Made by a program: the position numbers and the translations under genes. Positions 1 to 8,181 of a stretch of 64,000 bases of DNA are shown here, piece by piece. Each line of letters starts with the position of its first letter. Position 1 is the first letter of the stretch. The notes under the pieces are model-generated. The model ran no database searches. It was given only the letters and a program-made list of their open reading frames with translations, and was not told where the DNA came from. The DNA is taken from positions 21,962 to 85,961 of the forward strand of contig JAGXAJ010000007.1 in the NCBI GenBank assembly GCA_018971625.1, given 5' to 3'. The stretch is from Pseudomonadota bacterium (GTDB lineage: Bacteria > Pseudomonadota > Alphaproteobacteria > Rhizobiales > Xanthobacteraceae).

Positions 1-1047
1 GTGGCAAGCGGCGATCTGCCGCGAGGCGAGGCGAAGGCCTTCGCGGTGAGGGGGCGGATTGCAGCTGGTCCCTCTAGCGGCGAAGCGATTTCGCCCGGAC
101 ATGCGATGCGTATCTTTACCGGGGCGCCGATGCCCGAAGGCGCCGATACCGTGTTCATGCAGGAGGACGTTCAGATCGCCGACGACGGCAAGGTCATTCT
201 GCCCGCGGGATTGCATCCCGGCGCCAATGTGCGTCCCGCCGGCGAGGACGTTGCTGCGGGGCATTCGGCGTTGGCGGCGGGCCGCCGGCTGCGGCCACAG
301 GATGTCGCGCTCGCCGCCGCGTTCGGGCTGACGCATCTGAATGTGAAAAGGCGCATCCGCGTCGCGGTATTTTCCACCGGCAACGAACTGGTGTCGCCGG
401 GAGGGCTCCGTGCCGCCGGGCAATTGTTCGATTCCAACCGCTTTATGTTGATGGCGATGCTGGCGAGGCTGAGCTGCGAGCTCAGCGATCTCGGCATCCT
501 CCGCGATGACCGCGCGTCGCTTGCGCAGGCCTTGCAGATGGCTGCGCGCAGTCACGATCTGATCCTGACCAGCGGCGGCGTTTCCACCGGCGAGGAAGAT
601 CACGTCAAGGCCGCGGTCGAAAGCGTCGGCAGACTGGTATTATGGCGCATGGCGATCAAGCCGGGACGTCCGGTCGCGATGGGCGTCATCGGCGGCACGC
701 CCTTCATCGGCTTGCCGGGCAATCCGGTAGCGAGCTTTGTCACCTTTGTGCATGTGGTGCGGCCGACGGTGCTGGCGCTGTGTGGCGCTGCGCAACAGAA
801 CCTGATTCCGATGCCCGTTCGCGCAGCCTTCAGCTACAACAAGAAAGCCGGGCGTCGGGAATACGTCCGGGTCTACCTGCGCGCGGATGAGAATGGTGCA
901 CCTCAGGCGTTCAAGTTCCCGCGGGAAGGCGCCGGGCTGTTGTCGTCGCTGGTCGATACCGATGGCCTGGTCCAGCTCGGCGAGGACATCACGCAAGTGA
1001 AATCCGGGCAATTCGTCGGCTTTCTTGGTTATGCGAATCTGATCTAG
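1..1047 (+). CDS. moeA: Molybdopterin molybdenumtransferase MoeA, 5' end outside window
   Basis: Inserts molybdate into molybdopterin-AMP in the cytoplasm, the last general step of molybdenum cofactor synthesis. The 348 visible residues cover the middle and C-terminal domains: FTGAPMPEGADTV, the substrate-binding segment FSTGNELVSPG followed by GQLFDSN, TSGGVSTGEEDHV and GLPGNPVASFV, then the C-terminal beta domain. Family members are about 400 residues, so roughly 55-70 N-terminal residues lie upstream. The GTG at base 1 is read here as an internal valine codon. Its position beside a TusA-like gene and upstream of a molybdenum-dependent formate dehydrogenase fits cofactor supply to that enzyme. 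Confidence 0.93.
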   Translation: MASGDLPRGEAKAFAVRGRIAAGPSSGEAISPGHAMRIFTGAPMPEGADTVFMQEDVQIADDGKVILPAGLHPGANVRPAGEDVAAGHSALAAGRRLRPQDVALAAAFGLTHLNVKRRIRVAVFSTGNELVSPGGLRAAGQLFDSNRFMLMAMLARLSCELSDLGILRDDRASLAQALQMAARSHDLILTSGGVSTGEEDHVKAAVESVGRLVLWRMAIKPGRPVAMGVIGGTPFIGLPGNPVASFVTFVHVVRPTVLALCGAAQQNLIPMPVRAAFSYNKKAGRREYVRVYLRADENGAPQAFKFPREGAGLLSSLVDTDGLVQLGEDITQVKSGQFVGFLGYANLI

Positions 1048-1087
1048 AGTCTTTTCCGTTTCCGATGGGAATGAGAACGGGACTCTA
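1045..1087 (+). terminator. Imperfect hairpin overlapping the moeA stop codon
   Basis: TAGAGTC at 1045-1051 pairs with GACTCTA at 1081-1087, with partly complementary sequence between. It begins in the moeA stop codon and has no T-tract. It may end transcription or may be the outer part of the interspersed element that follows. Confidence 0.4.
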
Positions 1088-1099
1088 GATTCTTGTTTC

Positions 1100-1173
1100 G
1101 ACGCGTTTTCTTTACGCGAACCGGCATCCACCCACGGATCAAGTCCGAGGGCATGCTTCGCTCGAAAACGCTC
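1100..1173. repeat. Interspersed palindromic element, copy 1
   Basis: Begins GACGCGTTTTCTT and ends CTTCGCTCGAAAACGCTC. A shorter relative sits at 11224-11270 between the kdp leader peptide gene and kdpF. Both lie in noncoding gaps. The sequence resembles intergenic repeats I associate with Bradyrhizobium genomes. Confidence 0.6.
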
Positions 1174-1238
1174 TCGCAACCGTTTTTGCCGTGAGTGGCG
1201 GCCGTTGACGATGCCCGCCCCCTTCGCCATGTTGCGGC

Positions 1239-1484
1239 ATGGCCACCACCAAGCTCGATCTCAGTGGACTTAAATGTCCCTTGCCGGCGCTGAAAACGCG
1301 CAAGGCCCTGAAGAGCGTAACGCCGGGCGATTTCCTCGAAGTATCCTGCACCGATCCGCTGTCGGTGATCGATATCCCGAACCTGATCCGGGAAACCGGC
1401 GACAAGGTCGAAATCACCGAACGCGCCGAGCGCCGGATCGTGTTCTTAATAGAAAAGGTAAATACGTCTGGCAGTCAACTTTAG
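1239..1484 (+). CDS. TusA/SirA-like sulfur carrier protein
   Basis: An 81-residue cytoplasmic protein of the TusA family, which carries persulfide sulfur from a cysteine desulfurase to acceptors such as tRNA-modifying enzymes or molybdopterin synthesis. It shows the family signature LxCPxPxLKTRKAL around residues 10-24, with the sulfur-carrying cysteine at about residue 13. Its length is typical. It lies between moeA and the oxalate/formate genes, so a role in molybdenum cofactor or formate dehydrogenase sulfuration is a reasonable inference. TusA paralogs are hard to separate by sequence, so no gene symbol is given. Confidence 0.85.
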   Translation: MATTKLDLSGLKCPLPALKTRKALKSVTPGDFLEVSCTDPLSVIDIPNLIRETGDKVEITERAERRIVFLIEKVNTSGSQL

Positions 1485-1572
1485 TAGATTTATCTACCTT
1501 TTGCCTATCGACTCCCGTCCCGGCTTCTGTCCCAATCGATTGCACTCCGCAGGGGACGCGGAGGATAAGTCG

Positions 1573-1592
1573 CGCCTGTCGTGGGACAGGCG
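1573..1592 (+). terminator. Perfect hairpin downstream of the TusA-like gene
   Basis: CGCCTGTC, loop GTGG, GACAGGCG: an 8-bp perfect stem about 90 bases after the TusA stop codon. It is not followed by a T-run, so termination is possible rather than certain. The rest of the gap 1485-1831 holds a second small GC palindrome near 1622-1636 and the tandem repeat before oxlT; I see no gene in it. Confidence 0.45.
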
Positions 1593-1770
1593 ATTTGGGC
1601 CGCGACACTTTCAGGCCTCCGCCGGCTAAGTCGGCGGGCATGTTTCATGGTGTCTGGGGTTAAGTTTTCGATGCGCTTCGCGATCTTGACGCATTTCGAA
1701 GATAGTGCGGACAGCAAGCTGCCCAGCACATTGGACTGAGGTCGCAATCGCATACGGCAGACACCCTCGA

Positions 1771-1830
1771 ATGAGTGGTTCTACAGAGAAAAATAATCTT
1801 GAAATGAGTGGTTCTACGGAGGAAAATAAT
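1771..1830 (+). repeat. Imperfect tandem duplication containing the oxlT ribosome binding site
   Basis: A 27-base unit beginning ATGAGTGGTTCTAC occurs at 1771-1797 and again at 1804-1830, a 33-base period with 25 of 27 bases identical. The two differences fall in the Shine-Dalgarno region: copy 1 reads AGAGAA and copy 2 reads GGAGGA. Only copy 2 directly precedes the oxlT start at 1832. Confidence 0.85.
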
Positions 1831-1831
1831 A

Positions 1832-3244
1832 ATGGGTGCCTTATCGTTTCTTGATCGCGATCATACGGTTGCGAAACCGGGCTACAGCCGGTGGATGGTG
1901 CCGCCAGCGGCATTGTGCGTGCATCTGTGCATCGGCCAAGCCTATGCCTACAGCGTTTTCAACCTGCCGATGACCAAGCTGATCGGCATCAGCCAGTCCG
2001 CTCCCGGTGACTGGAAGCTCACCGAGCTAGGCTGGATATTCTCGATAGCGATTTTCTTCCTCGGCGTCTCGTCAGCGGTGTTCGGTCGCTGGGTCGAGGA
2101 AGGCGGTCCGCGCAAGGCAATGTTCACTGCCGCATGTTGCTGGGCCGGCGGATTCTTCATTTCCGCGATCGGCGTTCACCTCCACACGCTCTGGTTGATC
2201 TATCTGGGCTACGGCGTGCTTGGTGGCATAGCGCTCGGCATCGGCTACATCTCGCCGGTCTCGACCCTGATCAAATGGTTCCCGGACCGTCCAGGTATGG
2301 CGACCGGCATGGCCATCATGGGCTTTGGCGGGGGCGCTTTCATCGCGTCGCCGTTATCGGTGTGGCTGATGAGCAAGTTCAATACCGCCACTCATATCGG
2401 GGTCATGGAAACCTTTATCGTGCTCGGCGTCGTGTATTTCTTCTTCATGATCGTCGGCTCGATCATCGTGCGCGTACCCGCCCCCGGCTGGAAGCCGGCC
2501 GGCTATGTCGCTCCGACGGAATCGAAGGGCCTGATCACGCGAAACGATGTTTTTGTCTATGACGCGCTGAAGACGCCGCAGTTCTGGCTGATCTGGTGGG
2601 TACTGTGTCTCAACGTGACCGCCGGCATCGGGGTGCTCGGACAAGCCTCGGCCATGAGCCAGGAAATGTTTCCGGGCCACATCACGCCGGTGGCGGCGGC
2701 AGGCTTCGTCGGCCTGATGAGCCTGTTCAACATGGGCGGCCGGTTCTGCTGGGCGACGATCTCCGATTACATCGGCCGCCGAAACACCTACTTCGTTTTC
2801 ATGCTATTGGGTTTCGCGCTGTATTGCACGGTGCCTTATACCGGTCTGACCGGTAACGTGGCCGGCTTCGTGCTTTGCTTCCTGGTCATCATCTCGATGT
2901 ATGGCGGTGGCTTCTCCACCGTGCCTGCCTACCTGCGCGACATGTTCGGCACCCGCTACGTCGGCGCCATCCACGGCCTGCTGCTGACGGCATGGTCGAT
3001 GGCCGGCATCTTCGGACCTGTGCTCGTCAACTACATCCGCGAGTACAACGTCTCGCACGGCGTGCCAAAGGCGCAGGCCTATAACACGACCATGTACATC
3101 ATGGCGGGTCTGTTGGTGATCGGCTTCATCTGCAACTGCTTCGTGAGGCCGGTCAACGCCCGCTTCCACATGAAGGCCAACGATAATCGCGGGACCGAGC
3201 CGGGCAGCGCAAAAGCGGTCGCCCCGGCCGCCGTGCAGGCATAA
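1832..3244 (+). CDS. oxlT: Oxalate/formate antiporter, MFS family (OxlT-like)
   Basis: An inner-membrane transporter of 470 residues with about 12 hydrophobic segments, of the family that exchanges oxalate for formate. The N-terminal stretch around AYAYSVFNLP, the GLLSLFNMGGRF-like segment in the second half and the long central loop fit OxlT-type proteins. The ATG at 1832 is chosen because GGAGGA stands at a normal distance upstream; an in-frame GTG at 1808 has no such site. A 56-residue membrane protein follows 12 bases downstream and formate dehydrogenase genes come next, so formate made from oxalate could be exported or oxidised. A monocarboxylate substrate other than oxalate cannot be excluded. 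Confidence 0.85.
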   Translation: MGALSFLDRDHTVAKPGYSRWMVPPAALCVHLCIGQAYAYSVFNLPMTKLIGISQSAPGDWKLTELGWIFSIAIFFLGVSSAVFGRWVEEGGPRKAMFTAACCWAGGFFISAIGVHLHTLWLIYLGYGVLGGIALGIGYISPVSTLIKWFPDRPGMATGMAIMGFGGGAFIASPLSVWLMSKFNTATHIGVMETFIVLGVVYFFFMIVGSIIVRVPAPGWKPAGYVAPTESKGLITRNDVFVYDALKTPQFWLIWWVLCLNVTAGIGVLGQASAMSQEMFPGHITPVAAAGFVGLMSLFNMGGRFCWATISDYIGRRNTYFVFMLLGFALYCTVPYTGLTGNVAGFVLCFLVIISMYGGGFSTVPAYLRDMFGTRYVGAIHGLLLTAWSMAGIFGPVLVNYIREYNVSHGVPKAQAYNTTMYIMAGLLVIGFICNCFVRPVNARFHMKANDNRGTEPGSAKAVAPAAVQA

Positions 3245-3256
3245 GGGACGTCGATC

Positions 3257-3427
3257 ATGGATACGAAACCTCAGCAGCAAACCACCACATTACAACATCA
3301 GCAAGCCACCGCATTACCTCAGCAAACCACCACATTGCAGCTCGTGCTCGCGTGGGGATTCGTCGGCATCCCGCTCGTGTTCGGCGTGGTGCAGACCCTC
3401 ATCAACTCGATGAAGCTGTTCCAATAG
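3257..3427 (+). CDS. Small membrane protein paired with the oxalate/formate antiporter
   Basis: A 56-residue protein starting at ATG 3257, 12 bases after oxlT. Its N-terminal half is hydrophilic and contains a repeated QQTTTLQ-type unit (twice QQTTTLQ, once QQATALP). The C-terminal half is one hydrophobic segment, about LVLAWGFVGIPLVFGVVQTL, predicted to cross the membrane once. Position and size match the small proteins annotated as an MFS transporter small subunit beside OxlT-like genes in related bacteria; that match is from memory. A hairpin follows, so it probably shares the oxlT transcript. Its biochemical role is unknown. Confidence 0.75.
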   Translation: MDTKPQQQTTTLQHQQATALPQQTTTLQLVLAWGFVGIPLVFGVVQTLINSMKLFQ

Positions 3428-3447
3428 GTCCGCTTCGCCGCCAAAGC

Positions 3448-3470
3448 CCCGGCCTCACCGTGAGGTCGGG
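3448..3470 (+). terminator. Hairpin after the oxlT small-subunit gene
   Basis: CCCGGCCTCA, loop CCG, TGAGGTCGGG: a 10-bp stem with one G-T type mismatch, 20 bases after the stop codon. It separates the transporter pair from the formate dehydrogenase genes and fits a terminator without a strong T-tract. Confidence 0.5.
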
Positions 3471-3584
3471 AGCTACACGATAGCTCCATCGGCTTCCCTT
3501 GAGCCGCCAGGACCGGTTATGGGGCTTGGCGCGGGTTCTGCGCCGGCTTTGGTGCTTTTTGATTTCGAAAGTATTATTTAACCA

Positions 3585-3601
3585 TTGGCAGTTGGCATGC
3601 C
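3585..3601 (+). promoter_or_regulatory. Candidate sigma-54 promoter for formate dehydrogenase
   Basis: TTGGCA at 3585-3590 is followed seven bases later by TGC at 3598-3600, giving the GG-N10-GC spacing required by sigma-54. The predicted transcript start would be near 3612, about 40 bases before the coding start. The last base of the -12 box departs from consensus, and no activator site was identified. Confidence 0.35.
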
Positions 3602-3652
3602 AGTGCTAAATTGTTCCGGGGAAAATGAAAAAAGAAGAAAACGAGACGTTCG

Positions 3653-5362
3653 ATGGCGCATGAGGTGCAGCAGGTCCGCCCGTTCGACCATCCGGGCGAA
3701 GGACGCAAACGAGCCCGGCCAATCCCGAAAGGGCGCCAGGTCGATCTGACGGCTGCCCACGAGATCGAGCTTCTGCTCGGCGACGTGCCGCGACGGCGCG
3801 ATCTCCTGATCGAGCATCTGCACCTGATCCAGGACAAACACAAGCAGCTATCGGCGGCTCATCTCGTGGCCCTTGCCGACGAGATGAAGCTTTCCTTTGC
3901 CGAAGTGTTCGAGACCGCGACCTTCTACGCCCATTTCGATGTCGTGAAGGAGGGCGAGCCTGACATCGCGCCGCTGACCATTCGAGTCTGCGATTCCCTG
4001 ACCTGCGCGATGCTGGGCGGCGAAAGGCTGCTTCATGATCTGCAGAGCAAGGCTGGCCCCGGCATTCGTGTGGTGCGCGCGCCCTGTGTCGGCCGCTGCG
4101 ACACCGCGCCGGCGGTGGAGGTCGGCTATCACTTTGTCGATCATGCCAGCGTCGAGAGCGTGCTCGCAGCCGTCCAAAGCGGCAATACTCACGCCCAGCT
4201 GCCGAACTACATCGACTATGACGCCTATGTGGCTGATGGCGGCTACAAATTACTGGCGCGCGTCCGGTCCGGCGCTCTTGCGAAGGAAGATTTACTCAAG
4301 TCGCTTGACGACGCGTCGTTGCGCGGCCTTGGCGGGGCGGGTTTTCCGGCGGGACGAAAATGGCGCGCGGTGCTCGGCGAGCCCGGACCGCGGCTGATGG
4401 CCGTCAATGGCGACGAGGGCGAGCCCGGCACGTTCAAGGATCGCTGGTACATCGAGAGCGATCCGCATCGCTTCCTCGAGGGCATGCTGATCGGCGCGCA
4501 TGTGGTGGAAGCGTCCGACATCTACATCTACATCCGTGACGAATACCCGGCGGCGCGCGAGATCCTCGATCGCGAGATCGTCAGGCTGCCGCCGGGCGGC
4601 CCGGTGCTGCATCTGCGGCGCGGCGCCGGCGCCTATATCTGCGGCGAGGAATCCTCGCTGCTGGAGAGCATCGAGGGCAAGCGCGGACTGCCCCGGCACA
4701 AGCCGCCCTATCCGTTCCAGGTCGGGCTGTTCGGCCTGCCGACGTTGATCAACAATGTCGAGACGTTGTGGTGGGTTCGCGACATCGTCGAAAAGGGGGC
4801 GGACTGGTGGAACAGCCATGGCCGCAACGGCCGCCGCGGCCTTCGCTCTTATTCCGTTTCGGGCCGCGTCAAAAACCCCGGCATGAAGCTCGCGCCGGCC
4901 GGCGTTACGGTGCGCGAACTGATCGACGAATTCTGCGGCGGCATGGCTGAAGGACACACCTTCCATGCCTATCTTCCGGGCGGAGCGTCGGGGGGTATTC
5001 TGCCCGCGGCGATGGACGATATTCCGCTCGATTTCGGCACCCTGGAGAAATATGGCTGCTTCATCGGCTCGGCGGCGGTCATCATCCTGTCCGATCAGGA
5101 CAGCGTGAAAGATGCGGCGCTGAACTTGATGCGGTTTTTCGAGGACGAAAGCTGCGGCCAGTGTACGCCGTGCCGCGTCGGCACCCAGAAGGCGGCGCTG
5201 TTGATGGAGCAGCCGGTCTGGAAACGCGAATTGCTTGGCGAATTGAGCCAGGCGATGCGCGATGCCTCGATCTGCGGCCTCGGCCAGGCGGCCTCGAACC
5301 CGCTGACTTCCGTCATTAAATATTTCCCGGACGAGTTCTTGCCGAAGGAAGCTGCGGAATGA
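3653..5362 (+). CDS. NAD-dependent formate dehydrogenase, fused FdsG-FdsB subunit
   Basis: Diaphorase part of a cytoplasmic molybdenum formate dehydrogenase; it passes electrons from the catalytic subunit to NAD+. The 569 residues fuse two proteins that are separate in many bacteria. About residues 30-180 are NuoE/FdsG-like with a [2Fe-2S] cluster (CDSLTC and CVGRC cysteines). About residues 200-565 are NuoF/FdsB-like with the nucleotide/FMN segments GLGGAGFPAGRKW and GDEGEPGTFKDR, an SLBB region (PGGASGGIL) and the [4Fe-4S] motif CGQCTPCRVGT. It overlaps the catalytic subunit gene by four bases (ATGA), implying coupled translation. The N-terminal extension of about 25 residues before the NuoE domain is basic. 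Confidence 0.93.
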   Translation: MAHEVQQVRPFDHPGEGRKRARPIPKGRQVDLTAAHEIELLLGDVPRRRDLLIEHLHLIQDKHKQLSAAHLVALADEMKLSFAEVFETATFYAHFDVVKEGEPDIAPLTIRVCDSLTCAMLGGERLLHDLQSKAGPGIRVVRAPCVGRCDTAPAVEVGYHFVDHASVESVLAAVQSGNTHAQLPNYIDYDAYVADGGYKLLARVRSGALAKEDLLKSLDDASLRGLGGAGFPAGRKWRAVLGEPGPRLMAVNGDEGEPGTFKDRWYIESDPHRFLEGMLIGAHVVEASDIYIYIRDEYPAAREILDREIVRLPPGGPVLHLRRGAGAYICGEESSLLESIEGKRGLPRHKPPYPFQVGLFGLPTLINNVETLWWVRDIVEKGADWWNSHGRNGRRGLRSYSVSGRVKNPGMKLAPAGVTVRELIDEFCGGMAEGHTFHAYLPGGASGGILPAAMDDIPLDFGTLEKYGCFIGSAAVIILSDQDSVKDAALNLMRFFEDESCGQCTPCRVGTQKAALLMEQPVWKRELLGELSQAMRDASICGLGQAASNPLTSVIKYFPDEFLPKEAAE

Positions 5363-8127
5363 CCAAGATCACCTTCGAACTCGACGGCAAACAGGTCGAA
5401 GCCAAACCTGGCGAAACTATCTGGCAGGTCGCCAAACGCGAAGGCCACGAAATTCCGCATCTGTGTCATTCGCCGCAGCCGGATTATCGGCCCGACGGCA
5501 ATTGCCGTGCCTGCATGGTGGAAATCGAAGGCGAGCGGGTGCTGGCGGCCTCGTGCACGCGCACGCCCAGCGTCGGCATGAAGGTGAAGTCGGCCAGTCC
5601 GCGCGCGGTTGCGGCGCAGAAGATGGTGATGGAACTTCTGGTCTGCGACCAGCCGGCGCGCGCAACCTCGCACGATCCCGACTCGAAATTCTGGCACTGG
5701 GCTGAAAAGGTCGGGGTGACCGAAAGCCGCTTTCCGGCGTCCGAACGCTGGCAGGGCGATGCCAGCCACCCCGCGATGAGCGTCAACCTCGATGCCTGCA
5801 TCCAGTGCGGCCTGTGCGTGCGCGCCTGCCGCGAAGTGCAGGTCAACGACGTCATCGGCATGGCCTATCGCAACCACGACGCCAAGATCGTGTTCGATTT
5901 CGACGACCCGATGGGGGAATCGACGTGCGTAGGCTGCGGCGAATGCGTGCAGGCCTGTCCGACCGGCGCGCTGATGCCCGCGGTGATGCTGGACGAAAAT
6001 CACGACAGCCGGATCACCTATGCCGATCGCAAGGTGGATTCACTGTGCCCGTTCTGCGGCGTCGGCTGCCAGGTCACCTATCAGGTCAAGGACGAGAAGG
6101 TGATCTACGCCGAAGGCCGCGACGGCCCCGCCAACCACAACCGGCTGTGCGTCAAGGGTCGCTTCGGCTTCGACTACATCCATCATCCGCACCGCCTGAC
6201 CAAGCCGCTGGTGCGGTTGCCGAACGCGAAGAAGGATGCCAACGATCAGGTCGATCCGGCCAACCCGTTTACCCATTTCCGCGAAGCCTCGTGGGACGAG
6301 GCGCTCGACATCGCGGCGCGCGGCCTGGTCAAGATCCGCGACGAAAAGGGTTTTAAGGCGCTCGCGGGCTTCGGCTCGGCCAAGGGATCGAACGAGGAGG
6401 CCTATCTGTTCCAGAAGCTGGTGCGCACCGGCTTTGGCTCCAATAATGTCGATCACTGCACCCGGCTGTGCCATGCCTCGTCGGTCGCGGCGTTGATGGA
6501 AGGCCTGAACTCCGGCGCGGTGTCGGCGCCGTTCTCCGCCGCGCTCGAGGCCGAGGTGATCTGGGTGATCGGCGCCAATCCGACCGTCAACCATCCGGTG
6601 GCCGCGACCTTCATCAAGAACGCGGCCAAGCGCGGCGCCAAGCTGATCGTGATGGACCCGCGCCGGCAGACGCTGTCGCGCCACGCCTACAGGCATTTGC
6701 AGTTCAAGCCCGGCAGCGACGTCGCGCTGCTGAACGCGATGCTGAACACCATCATCACCGAAGGACTGACCGACCAGCAATATATCGAAGGATACACCGA
6801 GGGTTTCGATGAGCTGCAGGAGCGGATCAAGGAATTCACCCCGGAAAAAATGGAGCCGATCTGCGGCATTCCGGCAGATACGCTGCGCGAAGTGGCGCGG
6901 ATGTACGCGCGCTCGCGCGCCTCGATCATCTTCTGGGGCATGGGCATCAGCCAGCACGTGCACGGCACCGACAATGCGCGCTGCCTGATCGCGCTGGCGC
7001 TGACGACGGGACAGATCGGCCGGCCAGGCACCGGGCTGCATCCGCTGCGCGGCCAGAACAACGTGCAGGGCGCTTCCGACGCCGGATTGATCCCGATGTT
7101 CCTGCCGGATTATATGCCCGTCGGGCGCGCCGATTTGCGCGCGCCGTTCGAAAAGGTCTGGCATCACGACATCGATCCGGTTCGCGGCCTCACCGTGGTC
7201 GAGATCATGAACGCGATTCATGCCGGCGAAATATCGGGCATGTATATCGAAGGCGAGAACCCGGCGATGTCGGACCCCGATCTCCAGCACGCCCGCGAGG
7301 CGCTGGCCAAGCTCGACCATCTCGTGGTGCAGGATCTGTTCGTCACCGAGACCGCGTTCCATGCCGACGTCATCCTGCCGGCTTCGGCCTTCGCGGAAAA
7401 ATCCGGCACTTTCACCAACACCGACCGCCGCGTCCAGCTCGCGCGCGAGGTCATCAAATCGCCGGGCGAGGCGCGACAGGATCTGTGGATCATCCAGGAA
7501 ATTGCCAAACGCATGGGGCTGCCCTGGAATTACAGCGGACCTGCCGATGTCTTTACCGAGATGACGCAGGTGATGCCGTCGCTGAAGAACATCACCTGGG
7601 AGCGGCTGGTGCGCGAGGGAGCGGTGACCTATCCGGTCGACGACCCGCATCAGCCCGGTAACGAGATCATCTTCACGACGGGCTATCCGACCGAAAGCGG
7701 ACGCGGCAAGATCGTGCCGGCGCATGTGCTGCCGCCCGATGAATTGCCTGACGACGAATATCCGATGGTGCTGTCGACCGGGCGCGTGCTCGAGCATTGG
7801 CATACGGGTTCGATGACCCGGCGCTCTCATGTGCTGGACCAGATCGAGCCGGAGGCGACGGCGTTCATGTCGCCAAAGGACATGCGGCGGCTGAATGTGC
7901 AGCCCGGCAGTTTCATCCGGATGCAGACCCGCCGTGGCGCGGTCGAGGTGAAGGTACGCAGCGACCGCGACGTTCCGGAGAATATGGTTTTCATGCCGTT
8001 CTGCTACGCGGAAGCGGCGGCCAATTTGCTGACCAATCCGGCACTCGATCCGTTTGGCAAGATTCCCGAATTCAAGTTCTGCGCGGTACGGGTCGAGAAG
8101 GCGGAGCTGCGCAGCGCTGCGGAATAG
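5359..8127 (+). CDS. fdsA: NAD-dependent formate dehydrogenase catalytic subunit
   Basis: Oxidises formate to CO2 at a bis-MGD molybdenum (or tungsten) centre. Of 922 residues, the N-terminus is NuoG-like: a [2Fe-2S] domain (DGNCRAC), ferredoxin clusters CIQCGLCVRAC and CVGCGECVQACP, then CPFCGVGC before the molybdopterin domain. The segment HCTRLCHASS supplies Cys367 and Cys371; Cys371 aligns with the selenocysteine of E. coli FdhF and is the likely metal ligand. A molydopterin dinucleotide-binding domain (LEHWHTGSMTRR) ends the protein. It is coupled to the fused FdsG-FdsB gene. No fdsC or fdsD-like gene follows, so sulfuration proteins must be encoded elsewhere, possibly upstream of moeA. 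Confidence 0.94.
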   Translation: MTKITFELDGKQVEAKPGETIWQVAKREGHEIPHLCHSPQPDYRPDGNCRACMVEIEGERVLAASCTRTPSVGMKVKSASPRAVAAQKMVMELLVCDQPARATSHDPDSKFWHWAEKVGVTESRFPASERWQGDASHPAMSVNLDACIQCGLCVRACREVQVNDVIGMAYRNHDAKIVFDFDDPMGESTCVGCGECVQACPTGALMPAVMLDENHDSRITYADRKVDSLCPFCGVGCQVTYQVKDEKVIYAEGRDGPANHNRLCVKGRFGFDYIHHPHRLTKPLVRLPNAKKDANDQVDPANPFTHFREASWDEALDIAARGLVKIRDEKGFKALAGFGSAKGSNEEAYLFQKLVRTGFGSNNVDHCTRLCHASSVAALMEGLNSGAVSAPFSAALEAEVIWVIGANPTVNHPVAATFIKNAAKRGAKLIVMDPRRQTLSRHAYRHLQFKPGSDVALLNAMLNTIITEGLTDQQYIEGYTEGFDELQERIKEFTPEKMEPICGIPADTLREVARMYARSRASIIFWGMGISQHVHGTDNARCLIALALTTGQIGRPGTGLHPLRGQNNVQGASDAGLIPMFLPDYMPVGRADLRAPFEKVWHHDIDPVRGLTVVEIMNAIHAGEISGMYIEGENPAMSDPDLQHAREALAKLDHLVVQDLFVTETAFHADVILPASAFAEKSGTFTNTDRRVQLAREVIKSPGEARQDLWIIQEIAKRMGLPWNYSGPADVFTEMTQVMPSLKNITWERLVREGAVTYPVDDPHQPGNEIIFTTGYPTESGRGKIVPAHVLPPDELPDDEYPMVLSTGRVLEHWHTGSMTRRSHVLDQIEPEATAFMSPKDMRRLNVQPGSFIRMQTRRGAVEVKVRSDRDVPENMVFMPFCYAEAAANLLTNPALDPFGKIPEFKFCAVRVEKAELRSAAE

Positions 8128-8181
8128 GCGGTGCGCTCGCGAGCGCCGTTGGCTTCGCTCATCAATTGCGGAAAAGCCTCC

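Noticed and set aside
1808..1831. GTG at 1808 as the oxlT start
   Set aside because: It falls inside the ribosome site used by ATG 1832 and adds residues that are only the translated repeat.
3272..3340. Short direct repeats in the oxlT small-subunit gene as a CRISPR-like or microsatellite array
   Set aside because: They are in frame and encode the repeated QQTTTLQ unit; there is no spacer structure.
6040..7830. Open frame of 596 codons antisense to fdsA
   Set aside because: Shadow of a strongly conserved catalytic subunit; low-complexity, histidine- and arginine-rich product with no motif.
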